The position numbers were made by a program, and so were the translations under genes. Positions 1 through 12,390 of a stretch of 64,000 nucleotides of DNA are shown piece after piece; position 1 is the stretch's first letter; every line of letters begins with the position of its first letter. This DNA is from Pyxicephalus adspersus (Eukaryota > Chordata > Amphibia > Anura > Pyxicephalidae), in the NCBI RefSeq assembly GCF_032062135.1, contig NC_092859.1, forward strand, positions 44,680,753 to 44,744,752, written 5' to 3'. The notes beneath the pieces were generated by a model. The model ran no database searches. It saw nothing but the letters and a program-made list of their open reading frames with translations, and was not told the origin of the DNA.

Positions 1-480
1 AAGTACCAGAAGATGCAGTAGCAGGAACAAAGCTAAGGCTAGGACAAGAATTGGTGGTTGCAACATTTTAAAGAATGTCATCCTCCTGAGATTTTGGCAC
101 ACTTCAGTTTGTACTAGACAACAGTCCCCCAATCTAACATGGCATCCTTTGCTCATTTAATAGGTAGAAGCTAGTTATGGCATTCCAGCACACAGGTGCT
201 CCCAGGGCTTGCATATGCATGGTATAGCGTCTGGGGAAAGTAGAATAGGTGGAGGACATTCAGCTCACAGATTTAGACAGGACTAGCAGTAACTGCAGCA
301 TTAACAAAGGACAGGTCAGAGTCATAGCCAAAGGTCATATGTGAGGAGTAAAGCCCTTGCAAGATATCCAGTGGGTTCAAGCAGAAATGTGGTCAGGCAG
401 AGGTCAGACCAGGCTGAAAGGTAAAGGGGTTATTAAGACAAGGTTGGTAACAAGGAGACAGGACACCCTTAGCAGTTAGA
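1..480. repeat. GGTCA-rich dispersed repeat (unclassified)
   Basis: The stretch is purine-rich on the plus strand. From about 300 it repeats short words such as ggtcag, aaggtca and gaggtcag at irregular spacing. Stretches at 9,360-9,560 and 12,990-13,330 have the same texture, and the segment at 17,690-17,960 looks like the opposite strand of the same kind of sequence. I recall similar text as interspersed repeats in frogs but cannot name a family. No coding frame is present. Confidence 0.4.
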
Positions 481-1048
481 AGCTAACACTATGAAGTCCA
501 GCTTTATTTGGCCTTTACAAATAAACTGGCTATCACAGTAAACTATGACATTCACATGTAGAACGTGCATTTCAAAACCATTGGATTGCTCTTGACCACC
601 CCATCCAACAGGCAGCACAGCGGCAGCGGGGGCCAAACAAGGGTAGTATGCATGAGTGTTTACTGCCTTGGTCAAGCTGCCAGACCTGAAAGCCTACCTG
701 CTGCCTGGCTATACTGCTGAATGGTGTGGGAACTGGGAATAGGCCAGTAAGCTCTGAACATCCAACATAGGTCTGGTTGTAATAGAGGCAAATATCTGCC
801 CTATTCCAGCTAACTGACGTTCTCTGTTTTAGTACACAGAAGGTAGCTGTTGCCTGCTGTGCCTTTTCAATAGTCTGTAAGGATAATGTCAATTAAAACC
901 AGTGGTGAGCACCAAAAGTCTACAAAAAATGCTCACCAACATATGGACATTCCCATTTGTTGGTGGTGTCGGGATGGTATTGTTTTCTGTGAGCTTTAAT
1001 GTACAAACAGTACTAGTTGGCAGTGGTTTCCAGCTGTGTGCTTTAAAG
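481..1048. other. Intergenic, nothing recognised
   Basis: Only short overlapping open frames are present on both strands, none with a recognisable domain. No repeat family was identified. Confidence 0.5.
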
Positions 1049-1413
1049 CAGGGGTCCCTAATCCCCGGTCCGGCCATCTGACAGCTGGGCCATGAGAGCA
1101 CGGAGACCAGTGGTGGTCTGCAGCTCTGGAAGGTGCAGAAGAAGGACCCCACTTGGGGGGGGGGCACACCCACCAGAGCCACGGACCATGTCTCCATTGC
1201 AGGCGGTGGGCGAGTTGTGTCTCTTGAGACAACCTGCCCACTGTCCCATTACATGCTCAGACCTCCGATGGGAGAGTAGGCAGGTTCTGGCATCATGACG
1301 TAACTCTGGGGGAAGTTTTTTCTCCTTTAAGTGACACATGGCTCCCCACACATGCGTGGTCCAAAGTCTGTAGATTTAGTGGTCCATGAGCTCCAAAAGG
1401 TTGGGGACCACTG
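1049..1413. mobile_element. hAT-like nonautonomous element (MITE), about 365 bp
   Basis: The left end begins CAGGGGTCCCTAATC (1049-1063). The right end is GGTTGGGGACCACTG (1399-1413), the inverse of the left at 12 of 15 positions. A terminal CAG followed by GGTCCC and CAACC-like bases is the usual look of vertebrate hAT termini. The flanking 8-mers, ctttaaag and cttatggg, are poor matches, so the expected 8-bp duplication is decayed or the ends are slightly misplaced. The interior is GC-rich with a G-run near 1157 and encodes no transposase. The short open frames inside it are incidental. Confidence 0.65.
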
Positions 1414-2335
1414 CTTATGGGCTCTCAAATATTGCATACCATGCCAACCAAGGTAAACTTTGGTTCAGTTATAACCTCTGTTCAACCATAAATTATACAA
1501 ATCTATCAGATGCATGTTTGAAACAACACTATTAAGGCCCTAAGTAGTTTAAGTGGGTATTAATCTGTTTTTATTTTTTTTTAAATATTGGTTGCAACAA
1601 AGTACATATAGACTAGTAGACACATTATTTCAGGATTTGATCTAGGATTAGATCTTGGCTTTAATAAACTGGTTTACATACCTCTAGTTTAAATATTGAA
1701 TTCCTTCTTCCTTCCTTCAAATGTTATCACCACAGCTGCAAAAGAATATGCCTAATCTGTTGAGAACAGTTTACATATAGCTGCAGTGTAAATCACAGTC
1801 CTTTTAATTTTCTTGTCTTTTTTTTTCCTTTCCTCCCCTCACCACTCATACAACATTCTAACAGCTGCACCATAATAACGCATAACATACTGTGCCTATT
1901 AGCTACGGCTCTGGTTGTTTTATCAGTATTCTTGTCTGATAAAATAGACATTTTTTCCAGCATCATTCTAGCAGTGATGGCTACTTGTCATGTCAAATAT
2001 TCAGATGCAGGCACAAAAGAGAACACAAAGTGAGCAGCAAATGTGACATAATATAGAGGCTCAGGGTGAGATAGAATATTTGATGACTTCCACATGTCCA
2101 GTACTCTAGATATAGCAAAAAAACCAATATAAAATATTAAAAAATTAAACCGTATTATACTTATATGCAGCCAGTGATATTTATTAAACATCGATAGCAT
2201 ATTTAATGACAGCTAGAGCAATAATAATATGCTCATTCCAGTAATTCAAAGCAAGCGTAAAATGAAAAAAAAAAACTTGGTAAAAAAACTCTAACAAAGC
2301 TTGGTCATGTTTTTGTTACATACAGTGTTCGTGGC
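1414..2335. other. AT-rich intergenic, nothing recognised
   Basis: The stretch is AT-rich with T- and A-runs near 1,570, 1,820 and 2,265. No gene or repeat family was identified. Confidence 0.5.
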
Positions 2336-2832
2336 ATGCATATTGTCGTGAATATCCTTTTTTCCCCTGCATATTTTACAATTGTTTATTTTTTTCCCAC
2401 CTAATTTAATAGTTGTCTGTTTATTTTCCACGTATTGCAACGTGGATCTTGGTTTTGTAATGCCATTTGTTGCCTGCATGTCCCAATCACATCAATATTG
2501 CTCCTGTTTTATAATGTTTTCAATTTGTTGCTCAGATGTCATGATTGCATGTCTGCTGCCCATCAATTCCTCCAATAGTTTTACATGTATTGTAATGCTT
2601 TCCCATTTGTTTCCTGTATATTATTATATATATTAGTTATATTTTATTAGTTTATATCTAACAGTTGTCTTTTTTGCATGCATATTGCCATAACCACCGC
2701 CTTTTTTGGCCATGCATTGCAGTAAATTTTCATTGTTTGCTCGGAAATTGTTCTAATTGCCAATTTGTTGGCCATGTATTGTCATTATTGCCCATTTTGT
2801 TATCTACTCATTGTCATGATTGTATGTCCCTT
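2336..2832. repeat. Degenerate minisatellite, unit about 32-38 bp
   Basis: The stretch reiterates diverged versions of a phrase like catgtattgtcat followed by attgcccatttgttg. Clear instances lie near 2,460, 2,525, 2,680, 2,710, 2,770 and 2,810. Units are too diverged to fix exact borders. A short perfect dyad, CCACGT/ACGTGG, lies near 2,428-2,445. The two open frames here are products of the repetition and show no domain. Confidence 0.5.
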
Positions 2833-5432
2833 GCATCTATCAGTTGTCCAGGTTTTGTTAGGATTGACAAATCTGCCTAAATAAAGTGCTTTTTACATAA
2901 AGAAACATAATTCCATAATGTAGTCCTTTGCTGGTCAGTCTTTATCAAACCATTGTTTGGCTGTTTCTTAACTATTACACCCTAATATCTATTGACATTT
3001 TCTTTATCTACTGATGGGTTTGGTGGGGTGGGGGGGGGGGGGGGGGCAAAAGTGGTTTGCAAAGTTACCTGGGAAGTTCTTTTTCTTCTAATTTTTCAAG
3101 TAAATTTGACTTAAACAATGATAACTGACATAGTCCAGCAGCTGGCGGGGCCCTACTATTCTTGTCAATACAGTATGGCTGCTGCTGCTCCTCTTAAGTT
3201 GCTTCCAGTTGGTTCCAAGTTGGTTCTAAAGCTGCTTTGGTTTTGCATTCTCAATGATGTATAGGGAAGAGGAGAAGCTCACACATAAACAAAATCTAAT
3301 GTACCTAAGGTCCTAAAAGCCAACACATAGACATATTTTTTTAAATTAGGTTTAGAGTAGGGAAAAGTAGACAAACAGCACACTGAATTACTACAATTCT
3401 CAAAATGAGTTTAGGATCATTGATTACCTTAGAAGGAACCTATCAATAGCTAGGCAAAAGTTTTTGACATAGTTCAAAGAGGCCATTAACCAGTTATTGT
3501 TATTACTAATATTGTTAGCATGTATTTACAATGACAACTTATTTTTATAGCTTCAAGCTAATATTTAGAAATGCTTTAACAACTTCCAATACTCTTTAAT
3601 AGAGAATAAATATTTAAATCAACAGGTAAATAAACGGAGACTGATAAAATGCATACTTATAATTCAATACAGTATAGGGCCATGTGTAAAACTTCATGTA
3701 AAAATTATAGTTTTTGCATAATCAACACTTTGACTTTTCTACCTACTATATGCTACAAATCAATTTTAGGGCTGCAATTCTTTCTTCATTCACATCAGCG
3801 TTTGCAAACATTCATGGTTTTAATCAAGGACCTTACAATGAATTATGTCTTGTGGCAAATAATTTGCTTTATGCAGAAATCTTTCGACTTAGGTCCTGGA
3901 ATTTATGGCTTGTTAATGCTAGTTTAACATCCCATAGACATTATGCAAATGACTAAGTAACTATACATTGATCTATACATGGGCTGGGCCTGTGCTATAA
4001 ATTACATAACATTGCATGGGTACTACTGAGATATTACAATTTATAAACAAAAAGTAGAAATAAATTGACAGAGACAGTCAGATACAGTGACAGAGCCAGC
4101 ATTAAATAAACAAAAGCTTCCCTGTTGCATGATAAGCAAGCAATTTTTTTCTTGTACAGTACATATTTTCATGAACTGTAGTATTCCTTGTGACTACTAC
4201 TAATATCCCTGCACCTCTCATCCTTCACCAAAAATATGGAGAAAGTTATCACAAATTAATAATTCCAATACCTGGTGCTTCTAACTCTGCTGGCCCCAAG
4301 TGCCATTATGGTAAATACAGCACTAAGAATAATCCCCTAAATTTCTTAGATAAGGCTGCTGCCATGTCCTTCCTGTGAAGGATATCCTCTGTAAAATACA
4401 GAATACTTCCCACTATGTAATAGAAATGAGGAGGGGTGGTATAAAGTATGAATTAATAGAGCAGCCCATTTTGACAGTACAGTGGTTGGTCATTGTCAAT
4501 TACGCCACTGACAGGTTCACTGGGTGAAAATAAAAGAAAGCCAGAAAAGTAATGTTGTTTGCATAGGTGTAGGCACTTGGTAACGGCATGTGCCTAGGCA
4601 TTTGATCATGTTATCTCTGAAAGTAAATGATCAGAGTTCAGATTGGTTGTTTATGCTACCCATTAATGCCATTTTTAGGGAGACTGGACTTAAATTGCTT
4701 TGTAGCCATTTAACCAATAATGTTAGTTTAGTCCTTCTGTCACATCTTTAAATATCTATTCCACAAGATCTTACTTTATAGTACCATTTAAATGAAGGTC
4801 CACTTAAGAGTATAATTTAGGTGATCATAACCTGGTAAAGTTTGAGTATTTTTTTTTATTATATACAGCATCTGCTGCAAAATGAAAAGATTCAACTAGT
4901 TCCACCCCCAAATAAAAGCTGTTCACAATAAAATAGGGTTTAGCAAAACCTTCATATGAACTTAGTGGATCCTTCTATGTATTCATCAAACAATCAACAG
5001 GCTGGGTATGCTCACATATATGTTCACTGAGCTCTCTATATAGAAACCGATGGCCTGTCAGTGATTTTGAAAGAAAAACTGACAACTGTTGTCATTTCTT
5101 TTCTCCAGAATGCCTCTTTGTTGTTTGCTGGTATGTACAATTGCAACTCACTCTCTGGTAATGCTCCAGTTCTGTCAGTCAAACATGGCGTATACACAAG
5201 GAGAAAAAGGGATCTGTCTCACATGAGCCTCCTGTGGCTGCCGAATTAAATCTGCCCCTCTAACCACCTTGCTTGTGACAGTGTTAGTTTGTAAGGGGTA
5301 CTTGGCCATAGTAACTTCCATTTAGAGAAAAGCTTCGATATATACATCCAGGCCAAATGACAGTTAAAGTGCATTTTTTAAAAAAACTAAAAAACTTTTT
5401 TTTGTGGACACCTGTCCTTATACTTGGCATGG
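2833..5432. other. AT-rich intergenic, nothing recognised
   Basis: Apart from the G-run annotated separately, no transposon ends, coding exons or RNA genes were recognised. A TG/GCT-rich patch near 3,170-3,240 (repeated gctgctgctgct and gttggttccaa phrases) is the only compositional departure. Confidence 0.45.
3030..3046 (+). repeat. Poly-G run, 17 G
   Basis: An uninterrupted run of 17 guanines follows ggtggggt. Such runs are length-unstable and error-prone in sequencing, so the exact count may be an assembly estimate. Confidence 0.9.
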
Positions 5433-5529
5433 GTGTTCTTGTTTTGTGTCCTCTTCTGGAAATATCAAGTTCCATGGAAGTATGTTCTTGTTGTCCTTGT
5501 TTTGTGTCTTCTTCTGGAAATACGTCAAG
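5433..5529 (+). repeat. Local direct duplication, about 37 bp, 60 bp apart
   Basis: Copy one is 5433-5469 and copy two 5493-5529. Both run from cttgttttgtgtc through cttctggaaata to tcaag with few differences. The duplication lies inside the longest open frame of the window (5357-5887) but does not make that frame look like a known protein. Confidence 0.75.
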
Positions 5530-8007
5530 CTGGAGCACAATCAAATCTTGCAATATTTTCTTGTACTGTAAAGGAAATGAAATATGCAATGATTCAATCA
5601 GCTGGCTCTATCAAGTAGCATTGGCCCTAGAACTATGTAGACATCATCAAATGGTCAATCAGTCACAATTTGAGAAACCCCTACCAACCTCTGGCAAAAC
5701 TATGGGGTTTCACAGACCCCTAGTTTATGATGTTTGCTTTAGACAAGTGTCTACTGGGCCCACTTTTAACCTGCCTTGCACTACGAGTTATGGAACTGCT
5801 AACTCCCATAGAGCTTCTTTAGAAGAGAAAGTGAGGAAGCACATTTGTCATCATTTTTTGCCAATAGAGATTGTACAGATTTGTTAGAAAATCAATCTTA
5901 CGGAGTTTCTAGTTAATTAGAACAAACATATTCTCAGTTTTTGTTTTATGATATTATGACTATTTTGTAAAACATATGAAATCCTCATATCTGGTGTTAT
6001 ACTAATAAAAGAATTTTAGTTACACCAGGGAGGAGATGTTGAGATGTTTAAAGATTTACATTCACCATAGTAGGTCATGACTAAGCAAAAGAGAAGAAAA
6101 GCTTAGTATTCTTTTATCTTGTTCTGTACAAAGTTCTTTCAATACTAATGTCTGTGTTGTATGTTTCCTAGTCTATACTGCCCATACCACCTAAATTATT
6201 GATAAATTGTTCTTGATAGACTTGTTATCTCCAACACATAGCTTATTAGTGTGAAATATAAATTATTAATTCTGTCAACAATGGTGCTACCTGTTACTGT
6301 TCTCTTTATTTTCATTAAAAATAAACTTATTAAACATTTATGTTATAGCTCATGAACAACACATATTTAAATAGCAGGATCATTGCATTCCTTTGTTCAA
6401 GGACAGCAGGCAAAGATTTTAGAAGTAAAGAACTGAGATTATACAAAAGGAAATGGAAAGCTAGCAGTTGCAAAGCTTCTTTGGACACTAGATGTGATAA
6501 GCACATAATTGTGTCAATTTACTCACACTTGACCTTCTGTCATTTTGGAGATACAAATCGGAGCCTCTGGGACTTACAGAAGGCAGACTACTTAAACTAT
6601 GAACTAAAGGGTTGTATGAGAAGATGGATTTCTATCCATTCCATTTTCCACCATCATGTTCCCATGTATACCAAGATGGTATACAACATGACCATACCTG
6701 GGATTTTTAACGGCTACCTATCCCTACAGTAAACTGGTCTGAAAGGCAGCCATTCCCACAACCCACCCCCTCATTTTCCATATGAAATGTCAGCATGACC
6801 ATGCTTAAATCTAGTAGTCAAACCTTTAAGACAAGGGTAGTCTTCTTGTACTACTGCTAGGCCATGTCTAGTGCTATTGAATTATTTTTGATTTGCCAAC
6901 AATTGATTCTGTTGTTTGGGTTGATACAAGAGATGAATTCAAATCTTTTTACAGTCAACAAGGGAAAACAAACCTAGGTTATATTCTGGTCCCTGGAGTG
7001 ATTATGTAGTAGTCAGATGGAAAAAAAACAGGCCCAATAAAAAAAAGGGTGAGGGATCTTCAAAGCAATGGAAAGGAGTATTTTATGTGGCTTCAAGGGC
7101 AACATAGGAGAAATGACCATCCTTCAAATTACAATTTAGTGGGGTGTCTTTTTTTGTAAGTTGAATTATGGTAGAATCAGGACTTAGAACTGCAGGAACA
7201 CATATTATATTATTTTTATGACTACATACAATGAATTTATTCAGCAAAATTTTGACCTCTTTCAAGTAGAATTTTTAATAAGTCAAATAGTAGAAATTCT
7301 GCTATGAAATATTCAACTGCTGTTAGAATGTTCTACCAGAAGTTGAATTATTCTAGGCAAAAAGATTGCTCTTGTTTGATCTTATTTGCTTCTGACCAAA
7401 AGAGCAATGTTCAATTCAAATTTGACACAGACCTGAAGCCAAACATCAAGCCTAGCCATGTCCATGTTTACAACATTTGCCATAGCACAATAACCATGCA
7501 TGAGTGGAATTTATCTAGGGTTAGTGTGTTTTTATTGAAAATAAAGTTACAAACAATACATAAATATAATCAACAATAAATACCACAAGGTTAGCTTGAA
7601 AACCCTTGAAAACACCTGAAAGAAACAAGCCAGAACACTCTCTGCGTGGTACCTTTTCATAGAACCTTACACCATTTAGGTAAGAGCACCTCTATCTTAC
7701 ATTTTCTTTAGTCCTAAATATCTCTAACTCCACCATCGCCACCATTGGAAAGTTTAATAGGTGGTTAGTGGGTGTTTATCAATCACCCCCAACTCCTCTA
7801 ACCTATCTATGGGGTCATATACCTGTTGCCACATTTAGCAATGCCTATAGTTGTAAAACAGTAACCTTCACAGCCACCAGTGAGTGTCAATTAAAACACA
7901 GCCGCTGACAACTGGCATATGTTGGACTAATGTCATGGAGCCTAAAGCCCCTTTCCGACTTGTGGTTAAAAACTGTTAGTCACTATTTACAAATAAAATA
8001 TATATTT
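5530..8007. other. AT-rich intergenic, nothing recognised
   Basis: No element ends, conserved domains or RNA genes were recognised. The 126-codon open frame at 6352-6732 has no recognisable motif and is probably chance. Confidence 0.45.
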
Positions 8008-8043
8008 CAAGGGTTCTCCCATGTTAAAAGTTTGGGAAAGGCT
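8008..8043. mobile_element. hAT-like terminal fragment
   Basis: The phrase ggttctcccatgttaaaag followed by tttgggaaaggctg resembles the inverted 3' end of a frog hAT family whose start reads CAGTGTTTCCCAA. A second similar phrase in the opposite sense (cactgtttcccaaag) sits at 8086-8100. Neither has an unambiguous partner, so the full element was not delimited. The flanking 7,740-8,230 may belong to the same decayed element. Confidence 0.4.
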
Positions 8044-9829
8044 GATAAGGACCCTCACTGAATGGTATTACTGATGTAGACCCTCACTGTTTCCCAAAGC
8101 ACCACATATCAAAAACTATTACAATTTTTGAATAAAATATATATTTTTTATCCTTTGTTGCATTGCATTTCAGTTCCGCTGACCCCCTAAAGCCTTTTTC
8201 TGTTTTCATCCTTATTGACCCAAACAGAAACACAGTTTGTAATAACATCCTAAAGAATTTGTAACATTTCTTCACTTGAACTAAAAGACCAAAAATAGTT
8301 TGGGTTGAAGTTCTATAAGCCTTTGAAAAAACTAAAGCACTTTGAAAAAAAGAAAAAACCTGAATTGATTGGCAAAACCAGAAGAGATAAAATAATAATA
8401 ATAACCTGCTCTGATAAATTCTATTTTGTTTCATATTTCAAATTTGATGATCTACAAGATGGAACATATCACTTTATCATTCTGAGGTTTTCATAGGCTA
8501 AATCACCTTTTGAAAGAAAAATGTATTCATATTTTTTAATTAAAGCCCAGGACACCTAGAGATCTCGGGAAGAGTAAGATTTACCATCCTTCCTATCAAA
8601 ATGCATGTTAAAATTTCAAAAGGTTGAACAAATGTTATTAACGATTGTTTATTATTCAAATGTATCATCATTATGGGATATATTTTTCAACGCTGCTCAG
8701 TGTCCATTACATTATACTCATGTCAACTATGTAATGTGCTTGTATTTCATATCTATGTGCTGTTTGATCCCGCAATATCTTTTAAGCTTGTCCTTTTATA
8801 TCCTAAAATGTTAGATTATCTAGAAAAGGTCAACAAAAAATGATATGTATAGATGTTTGCACCAGTTGTATTCATTTTTTATTACTTCTATATGAAACAG
8901 CGTTATACAGATGTGACCAAGCTATCTGCAAATTTCATTTCTCTTTTTAAAAAAAAAGGCCCCGTTGCCATGCCAGGCCATTTATTTTAACAGTGATTTT
9001 TGCAAAGATTACAGTATATGTGCATTTACCATCTTTTATGCATATTTTGTTTTTTTACCTGTAAACATTTTCCTTTGTCTAGATATCCTTAAGGCCTAAG
9101 ACAGAGGCTAGGTGTCACCATTTTGGAAATGATGGCAATAACTGCATCTGATTCCCCTCCAAAGACACTCTGATAATAGGGCCAATAACTCTAAAGGGGC
9201 ATATAGAGGTTGGATTTGGTAATGTTTTTCATAAGGCTTAGTAGAGGTTGCAAGAAGAAGCATGTGTCTCAAAGTGATGGTTTCTAAAGAAATTTCAAGG
9301 TCTGGAAGCAGCTCTTTGAAGAAGTGTGGCACTGTGCTGTAGTGGTTGTAAAGTTTGGACAAAATTTGTGCAGAAAGTTGGTTTGCAAATTAGATACCAG
9401 AACACACAGGAGCTGGAAGCAGAACTGTACCCAGGACTAGCAGGAGTCAAAGATAGCCAGACAGCAAAGATAATAGTTCCAAGAGTAGACCAAGACTAAG
9501 ATCAGACAAGAACCAAAAGGTACCAAGAATAAGACAACAGGCAGAAGATCAAATCAATGCACATTAGGGTCACTGATGGGTGGTACACGTTTAAAGGTGA
9601 TGTCCAAAGTGGGACAATTTTTGATTTATTTGCAAAGCCCCAAAACATAGTATTGTCACCAGGACAGCTCAAATGGAAAATGTGGGAGGGGACATATGGG
9701 AACACATCTAAAGTTTTAAAAATCTGCAAACAAAAGTTAAAAGATAGTCAAGGAAACATGGTTTTAAACCTAGAGGTGCTAGATTGAAGTGATTTTAGTC
9801 CAATTTTGGTGACAATACTATACTTATCA
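8044..9829. other. Intergenic, with a GGTCA-like patch at 9,360-9,560
   Basis: The stretch is AT-rich to about 9,100. The segment 9,360-9,560 repeats aga/cag-rich phrases (gaagcagaactg, aagactaagatcagac) similar to the repeat at the window start. No gene was recognised. Confidence 0.4.
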
Positions 9830-10195
9830 GGTCTTCAGTTAACTAACCTTCCCTCCTCAGCCAAACTGCTCTCCATTACCTCCTCATTTGGACTCACACA
9901 GCACATCAATGGCCCCACACACATAGCCGGACATACTTTAGACCTGGTATTTTCTAAACTCTGCAACCTCACCACCACTACTTCCCACCACTACATATCT
10001 CCCATCCTATTGTGTGTGAAATTCCCCCACCTACTAGATTGTAAGCTCTTCGGGGCAGGGTTCTCTCCTCCTGTATCACTATCTGTATTAGTCTGTCATT
10101 TGCAATCCCTATTGAATGTACAATATGTAATATGTTGGCGCTATATAAATCCTGTTTAATATTAATAATAATATTAATAATAATAATAACTCAAT
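9830..10195 (+). mobile_element. L2 LINE remnant: endonuclease piece fused to 3' tail
   Basis: In frame from 9806 the translation contains LTQHINGPTH followed by GHTLDLVFS (about 9,890-9,960), a phrase typical of the C-terminal part of the apurinic-type endonuclease domain of L2 ORF2. Within about 50 bases it passes into a C-terminal segment (TTTSHHYISP) and the 3' end TAGATTGTAAGCTCTTCGGG (from 10,036). It ends in GGCGCTATATAAAT and an AAT-rich tail. The same C-terminal and tail text occurs, inverted, in the longer L2 copy at 23.9 kb, so the whole reverse-transcriptase segment is missing here. This is either an internal deletion or a nonautonomous L2 derivative. Confidence 0.8.
10158..10190 (+). 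repeat. (AAT)n tail microsatellite
   Basis: Imperfect AAT/ATT repeats form the 3' tail of the L2 copy, as is usual for this LINE group. Confidence 0.85.
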
Positions 10196-10567
10196 AAAGT
10201 AATCAGGGGCTGTAAAATCACATTATCCCAACTATACCTTGACTTAGGTTACCATAAAAACCACATGGGATATGTTGCCACAGGTCACTAAGATGACCAT
10301 ACCATACTCAGAACTTTGCAATTAAACTGTATTTAAAACAAAAATGCATATTTAAATAAAAATTTAGCAAAAATGTATTCATCATTTTCCCCTATGACTT
10401 ATGGTCACATAATACATAGAAAAAAAACATATTACCGTGTAAAAAACATATCTTACCGTGTAAGTCTTTATCTGTTGTTTTCTGGTAAAATACAATTTTG
10501 AAATAATAGGTGACTTCAATTTACAATACTGATTCCAGTTCATTTGGTTGCCTCTTTGTGGCCCTTC
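10196..10567. other. Intergenic, nothing recognised
   Basis: The stretch is AT-rich. A phrase near 10,540 (cagttcatttggttgcc) could be the worn left end of the hAT element ending at 11,036, but this is not secure. Confidence 0.35.
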
Positions 10568-10965
10568 AGGCACTTTTCCTCACAATAACACAATGGGATA
10601 CTATTCTTCCCACTGACATTAAGAAAGAGGCAATTTTCCTTCCATAGACACCAAGGACACAATATTTCAATTCCAATTACATGAACGATGGGGCAGTATT
10701 TCCTCCACTGACACCAACAATGGATATTATTCTGTCCAATGACTACTAATGATAAGGCACATTTTCTTCCAATGATACCACCACTGGGGCACTATTTTTT
10801 TCTACTTATACTAAATGGCGTCACTTTTACATCTACTGACACCAATTATGTTGCTTGGAAATGTTTGTACTACCACTGACAACCAAACTTGGGGCATCCT
10901 TAACTTCCCTGGAGGCGTTTACTACTACTGACCACTGATGCCAGGGGCAGGGTATTTTAAACTCT
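10568..10965 (+). repeat. Degenerate minisatellite, unit about 33 bp
   Basis: Roughly ten diverged units of the form actgacaccaa, then aatggggcactatt, then cttcc run through this stretch (for example near 10,640, 10,705, 10,765 and 10,840). Frog hAT elements often carry such internal tandem arrays. The sequence just beyond, ending ggggagaccactg at 11,036, looks like a hAT right terminus. Confidence 0.7.
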
Positions 10966-11021
10966 CACTTGCAAAAGTCTGCACCCCCCCCTCAAAGTCT
11001 TAAGACCAGTGAGATGGCCCT

Positions 11022-11036
11022 TTGGGGAGACCACTG
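11022..11036. mobile_element. Probable hAT right terminus next to the minisatellite
   Basis: The sequence ttggggagaccactg ends at 11,036 and resembles the inverse of a CAGTGGTCTCCC terminus. It closes the minisatellite block. The left terminus and target duplication were not found with confidence. Confidence 0.45.
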
Positions 11037-12326
11037 GTTTATGAAAAGCAAATTTCAAAGAAATGCATACTTCTTTGTTTAAAAAGAAAAGAAAAAAAGG
11101 ATTAGTACATGGAGCTTCCTAACTCATGGAACAAAACAGTTTTCTGTCAGACTAGCACATAATTCATTTATTGGGAACATTCTTCTTTTAAAAGTGTTTG
11201 TATTTTATATGAGAGCTAATGTGCCTCATTTGTGTCACTTTAGGTATTTTAGCTGTTAATTTGCACCAGAAATGTATGCAATTTAGCTATGATCAATTCC
11301 CTTGATGTATCGGCACTGATCACATTATCATAACTCTGTCTATAAAGATGGAATGAATATATTATAATGGAGATTACGTCTTCATTTGACATCTTTTAAC
11401 TCATGTTAGAAAAAAGCTTTTAGACTTTGTACAAAATGCTAAAATATAAAAATAATTGTGCTTTAAATGTAAGTTCATTATACATTTTTCACAAAATTTG
11501 CTAACAATTTTTGTGCATTTCCAACAGTTAAGTGTTATTAGTTTCACCCATTAGAAGCAGTTCTATGAATGACAGTAAATAGATTTATTTCCTCTATCTA
11601 TAGATTAATTTTATCATGTCTTCTGTTAATACATAATAGATAAATGCACTCAGGTTCAGATTGTTGCATTGGGGCAATGGGGTCGGGATATACCTTTTCA
11701 TCAATGTGAAGACATTTCTTGCATTCTTGGCAGAAGGATTTCTTTTTCCAAAATAGGAATGATCATGAACACCTTTTTGCCAGCAGTTAGTTCCTCCACA
11801 ATTACAGCACAAATTCCAGGTTTACTTTAAATCTGGAGTCTAGATAAACAGCTGCATACACAGATAAAAAACACACTGCTGTTTTAGCTGACAATTAATT
11901 CGTATTTATATTCATTAGATTAACCCAGAACAGCCCTATCTATCATAGAATTCCATTTTGTTGCAGTTTTACTGTTGTTGCATTGTATTGTATTTACTTT
12001 TGTATTGTATTTACTGATGTCTATTATTATATTATCACCCTGTGACAGTACAGCGAAAGGAAAATGCAGCAAACTGATAAACTGTTTTCCCTATCACACT
12101 GCTCCATTAGGGATTTGTATATGTATATATATACATTTATGTACACCCACCCACACATACTCACATATGTTAACACCCAGGATTCAGTAAATTTTTACCC
12201 ATAATTTACACATTTGGATTCAATTAGAAATATGTGAAGCAACTTGTTCATGATTCATACATTGATTGAAACCATGTGTAAACACATTGAACATTATCTA
12301 ATGTGCAGAATGGCTTGGAATTTGGA
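11037..12326. other. AT-rich intergenic, nothing recognised
   Basis: No transposon ends, exons or RNA genes were recognised. Confidence 0.45.
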
Positions 12327-12347
12327 TATGTGTGTGTGTATATATAA

Positions 12348-12387
<40 letters not shown>
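12327..12387. repeat. (TG)n-(TA)n compound microsatellite
   Basis: TGTGTGTG passes into a long interrupted TA tract. The open frame across it (12,244-12,492) is low-complexity. Confidence 0.9.

Positions 12388-12390
<3 letters not shown>

Noticed and set aside
5357..5887. Longest open frame in the window (176 codons, plus strand)
   Set aside because: No recognisable domain, low-complexity start, an internal DNA duplication, no splice or promoter context, and length compatible with chance in 64 kb.
10568..10965. CRISPR-like array
   Set aside because: Spacing looks regular but units are diverged throughout with no constant repeat or variable spacer, and the genome is vertebrate.
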